A stretch of DNA of 16,858 bases from SVKR01 sp963649145 (GTDB lineage Bacteria; Bacillota; Clostridia; Oscillospirales; Oscillospiraceae): the NCBI GenBank assembly GCA_963649145.1, contig CAVJGI010000042.1, positions 1-16,858 of the forward strand, in the 5' to 3' direction. A program made the translations under genes and the position numbers. Each line of letters starts with the position of its first letter. Position 1 is the first letter of the stretch. Below, piece by piece: positions 14,604 to 16,858 of the stretch. Below the pieces are notes generated by a model that was given only the letters and a program-made list of their open reading frames with translations, made no database searches and was not told the origin of the DNA.

Positions 14604-15101
14604 TTATTTATCCAAAAGCTGTCCTAATACAGCCAATCTTGGATCAGGTTCCTTCGTGCAGCCGCAGGCTCCTTCGTTCAGGTCCTTGCCGCATTGCGGG
14701 CAGAGCCCCTTGCAGTCCGGCTTGCAGAGCAGCTTGGTCTCCTCGTTTAAGATGAAGCTGGTCTCCAGCAGGTCGGAAACGTCGATCCCGTCGCCTTCGA
14801 GGGCGATGACGTCGCTCTCCGGGTCGTCGGTCTCCACGTCCGCGGCGAGGGGGATGCTGAGCTTCAAGACCTTCTCGCGGTCAAATTCCCTGCCGCAGCG
14901 GTCGCAGCGGCAGTGCATCACGGCGCGGAGCGTTCCGTTCAGGGTCAGGGCGCCGGCGGTGTTCGTCACGGTCCCCTCGGCGGTCGGCGCTCCGGCGAAG
15001 CCGAGGATGGAGCCGGCGATGAGCCGTTCCGCATCCAGCTCCGTTTCAAACGGGGCGGAGGCGCCGGGGATCTCGATGATCTTGCTGAGGTCAAGCCACA
15101 T
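14604..15101 (-). CDS. yceD: YceD/DUF177 family protein (23S rRNA accumulation protein)
   Basis: 165 aa, typical length. The family is conserved next to rpmF and in other bacteria affects accumulation of 23S rRNA; the molecular role is not settled. The start ATG at 15101 follows GAGGGTG. Cysteines fall in two groups: C64, C66 and C69 (CRCDRC), and C126, C130, C134 and C137 in the family signature CKPDCKGLCPQCGKDLN, with two more near the end. The acidic loop DVETDDPESD separates them. It is the first gene of the leftward cluster, behind a near-consensus promoter. Confidence 0.93.
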   Translation of the reverse strand: MWLDLSKIIEIPGASAPFETELDAERLIAGSILGFAGAPTAEGTVTNTAGALTLNGTLRAVMHCRCDRCGREFDREKVLKLSIPLAADVETDDPESDVIALEGDGIDVSDLLETSFILNEETKLLCKPDCKGLCPQCGKDLNEGACGCTKEPDPRLAVLGQLLDK

Positions 15102-15160
15102 AAAAACACCCTCGCGTTTTCTGCACGACGAAAAACAACTTCTAACACAGTTGCCTAAGT

Positions 15161-15189
15161 ATTATAAGTTATCCGCACCGGAATGTCAA
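15161..15189 (-). promoter_or_regulatory. Near-consensus promoter of yceD-rpmF
   Basis: On the minus strand TTGACA (15189-15184), a 17-nt spacer and TATAAT (15166-15161). It is a perfect match at both boxes, with a leader of about 50 nt before the yceD ATG. Confidence 0.9.
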
Positions 15190-15199
15190 TAAAAATCTG

Positions 15200-15228
15200 T
15201 TGACTTTTCCGCGAAAAAACCGGATAAT
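15200..15228 (+). promoter_or_regulatory. Promoter of the pseudouridine synthase gene
   Basis: TTGACT (15200-15205), a 17-nt spacer and GATAAT (15223-15228). It is back to back with the yceD promoter. The leader contains a CGCCGCG/CGCGGCG hairpin with a GAAA loop (15240-15257) just before the ribosome site. Confidence 0.7.
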
Positions 15229-15277
15229 ACAGAAAAAAGCGCCGCGGAAACGCGGCGGAGCTTGGAGCGAGCATTCC

Positions 15278-16237
15278 ATGAAAGAACTGACCATCCGGCA
15301 AAACGACGCCGGTCAGCGCCTCGACCGCTTTGTCGGCAAAGCGGTCCCGCTGCTGCCGGAATCGCTGCTGCAAAAATATATCCGCTTAAAGCGCATCAAG
15401 GTGAACGGCAAGGGCGCAAAGCGCGACTACCACGTCGCCCTCGGCGACAGCGTGCAGCTTTATATCAACGACGAATTTTTCGAGCCCCCGCGGGAGGAAA
15501 ACTCCTATCTCAAGGTCTCCACCCCGCGGCTGGACATCGTGTATGAGGACGAAAACATCCTACTTGCGGACAAAAAGCCCGGCGTTCTCTGCCACAGCGC
15601 GGGAAAATGGGATTACAACACGCTCATCGCGAATATTCAGGCTTACGCCTACCAAAAGGGCGAGTGGCGTCCGCGGGAGGAAAACGCCTTTGCGCCCGCG
15701 CTCTGCAACCGCATCGACCGCAACACAGGCGGCATCGTCATCGCGGCGAAAAACGCCGAGGCGCTGCGCATCCTGAACGAGAAGATCCGGGACCGCGAGA
15801 TCGAAAAGCGCTATCTCTGCGTCGTCCACGGGCGTCCGAAGCCGCCGGAGGGCAGGCTTTCCGGCTATATTTTCAAGGACGCGAAGCGCAATCAGGTCTA
15901 TGTCCGCACGAAGCCGGAGCCGGGGGCGAAGACCGCCGTCACGGACTATAAGCTGCTGCGCAGCGCCGGCGGGCTCTCGCTCGTGGAGTGTACGCTCCAC
16001 ACGGGCCGCACCCACCAGATCCGCGCGCAGATGGCAGCCGCGGGCTGGCCGCTGCTCGGCGACGGGAAATACGGCAGCGAGCGCAGAAACCGCGATTTCG
16101 ATGAAACGAGCGGGCAGGCGCTCTATTCCTATTATCTCCGCTTTGACTTCCCCACCGACGCCGGGGTGCTGAATTATCTCCGCGGGAGGGAGTTCCGCGT
16201 GGAGGATATCGGGTTTGTGAAGAAGTATTTCGGGTGA
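15278..16237 (+). CDS. RluA/RluD-family RNA pseudouridine synthase
   Basis: 319 aa from the ATG at 15278 behind TTGGAG. A possible upstream start at 15200 falls inside the promoter and adds a non-homologous basic run. An N-terminal S4 RNA-binding domain (about 10-65, QRLDRFVGKAVP...IKVNG) is followed by the catalytic domain. The motif CNRIDRNTGGIVI carries the catalytic aspartate D147; the usual His of HRLDRxTSG is Asn here. The family signature HTGRTHQIRAQMAAAGWPLLGDGKYG lies at 241-266. The enzyme turns specific uridines of rRNA or tRNA into pseudouridine. The family has several paralogues in Firmicutes, so the target base cannot be told from sequence alone. Confidence 0.95.
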   Translation: MKELTIRQNDAGQRLDRFVGKAVPLLPESLLQKYIRLKRIKVNGKGAKRDYHVALGDSVQLYINDEFFEPPREENSYLKVSTPRLDIVYEDENILLADKKPGVLCHSAGKWDYNTLIANIQAYAYQKGEWRPREENAFAPALCNRIDRNTGGIVIAAKNAEALRILNEKIRDREIEKRYLCVVHGRPKPPEGRLSGYIFKDAKRNQVYVRTKPEPGAKTAVTDYKLLRSAGGLSLVECTLHTGRTHQIRAQMAAAGWPLLGDGKYGSERRNRDFDETSGQALYSYYLRFDFPTDAGVLNYLRGREFRVEDIGFVKKYFG

Positions 16238-16858
16238 CTTGGCTTTTTGCGCGGATTAAAGGTTTTTTCTCGCCCCAAGGGCGAGGGGTTAAATTAGGTT
16301 TCGCGCCTGCGGGCGCGAGGATTTGATTTGTTTCGCGTCCGCAGGACGCGACCTTCTTTCCCCCTGTGGGGAAAGAAGGCAAAGGCACAGTTAAGGGAAA
16401 ACCCTTTCGAATGGTTTTTCCCTTAACGATCCCTTTCCTGAACGACCAAGAGGGTCTTGCGACCCCCTTGGATTCCCCCTAAGGTTGTAGCTGGTTCGGT
16501 TTTACTGGGGTGGTGGACGCAGCCCGTGCGGTTTTACTCCAACACCAAAGAGTCCAAAATTTAAAACCGCGGCAAAGCCGCGACCTTAGAAAATGCTCCC
16601 CAGAAAGGGGAGCTGTCAGCGCTGCGCGCTGACTGAGGGGTGCCACGATTTAGCTGGAGCTCGCGGAGGTGCTCCCACATTTAAAACGCTGGACCTACGA
16701 TACGGGAGGGGTTCCAAGGGGATCGTAAGATCCCCTTGGTCGTTTAGGAGGAGGATTGTTAAGCCTGCAAATAAAAAGTCAAGCCCCAAAGCGGACTTGA
16801 CGAAAGAAAAATTTACAGGCAGAAGGTAGAGAAAAAGTGCAGCACAAAAAGGCCGCCG
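16238..16858. repeat. Gene-free block of tandem short palindromes
   Basis: I see no credible gene here; the one open frame (16593-16829) runs across hairpins. The block holds at least nine short hairpins: CTCGCCC/GGGCGAG (16269-16285), TCGCGCC/GGCGCGA (16301-16318), TCGCGTCC/GGACGCGA (16333-16351), CCTTCTTTCCCC and its complement (16352-16379), a GTTAAGGGAAAA stem (16390-16426), CCAAGAGGGTC with GACCCCCTTGG (16446-16471), CGCGGC/GCCGCG (16568-16582), GCTCCCC/GGGGAGC followed by GTCAGCGC/GCGCTGAC (16595-16633), and CCAAGGGGATC/GATCCCCTTGG (16714-16739). In gut Clostridia such mosaics recur between genes. None is followed by a clear T-run on the + strand. Confidence 0.75.

Noticed and set aside
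16593..16829. 78-codon rightward frame
   Set aside because: It spans three hairpins of the palindrome block, has no ribosome site and gives no recognisable protein.
16238..16858. CRISPR array
   Set aside because: The palindromes differ from one another and are not evenly spaced; there is no repeated unit of constant length with unique spacers.

Overview
The window looks like chromosome from a GC-rich, low-oxygen Firmicute of the Oscillospiraceae/Ruminococcaceae type. The reasons are strong Shine-Dalgarno sites, TTGACA/TATAAT-type promoters, the Clostridia gene order yceD-rpmF-(DUF512 radical SAM)-der, and a gut-Clostridia style polyvalent phage protein. This placement is inference from gene content; no 16S gene is present.

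Right part (11.58-16.86 kb), core chromosome. A leftward cluster holds yceD (DUF177), rpmF (L32), a PDZ-like/radical-SAM DUF512 protein and the GTPase der. It starts from a near-perfect promoter at 15161-15189. A divergent RluA-family pseudouridine synthase reads rightward from a second promoter whose -35 box lies 10 bp away. The last 620 bp have no gene and are packed with at least nine short hairpins.

Middle (about 3.3-11.58 kb), prophage-like. One uninterrupted 2237-codon frame starts on the stop codon of der. Its first ~20 residues look like the start of PlsY, the gene normally found after der in Clostridia. The rest is a phage-type polyvalent protein: a glycine/alanine-rich hydrophobic region, a zinc protease (HELTH), a MuF_C/BECR-like nuclease module, an ADP-ribosyltransferase-like module, and long LPD-type regions ending in an LPD38-like part. 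The two effector-like modules are AT-richer than the rest and are bounded by a repeated (Y/F)S(V/I)SE motif; two of the boundaries share an exact 16-bp in-frame direct repeat. Downstream sits an orphan second C-terminal tail, then a small rightward membrane-protein unit with its own promoter and terminator (moron-like), then a leftward XRE regulator.

Left part (1-3.27 kb), patchwork. An IS30-family element separates the phage-like part from a tRNA-Ala(GGC) locus. There a consensus promoter drives a broken 5' copy of the tRNA, followed 117 bp later by an intact copy. Beyond it lie three leftward genes of the sort carried by clostridial conjugative elements, the last one cut by the window edge.

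The most notable point is the apparent in-frame capture of the plsY start by a mobile multi-effector gene placed directly behind der.
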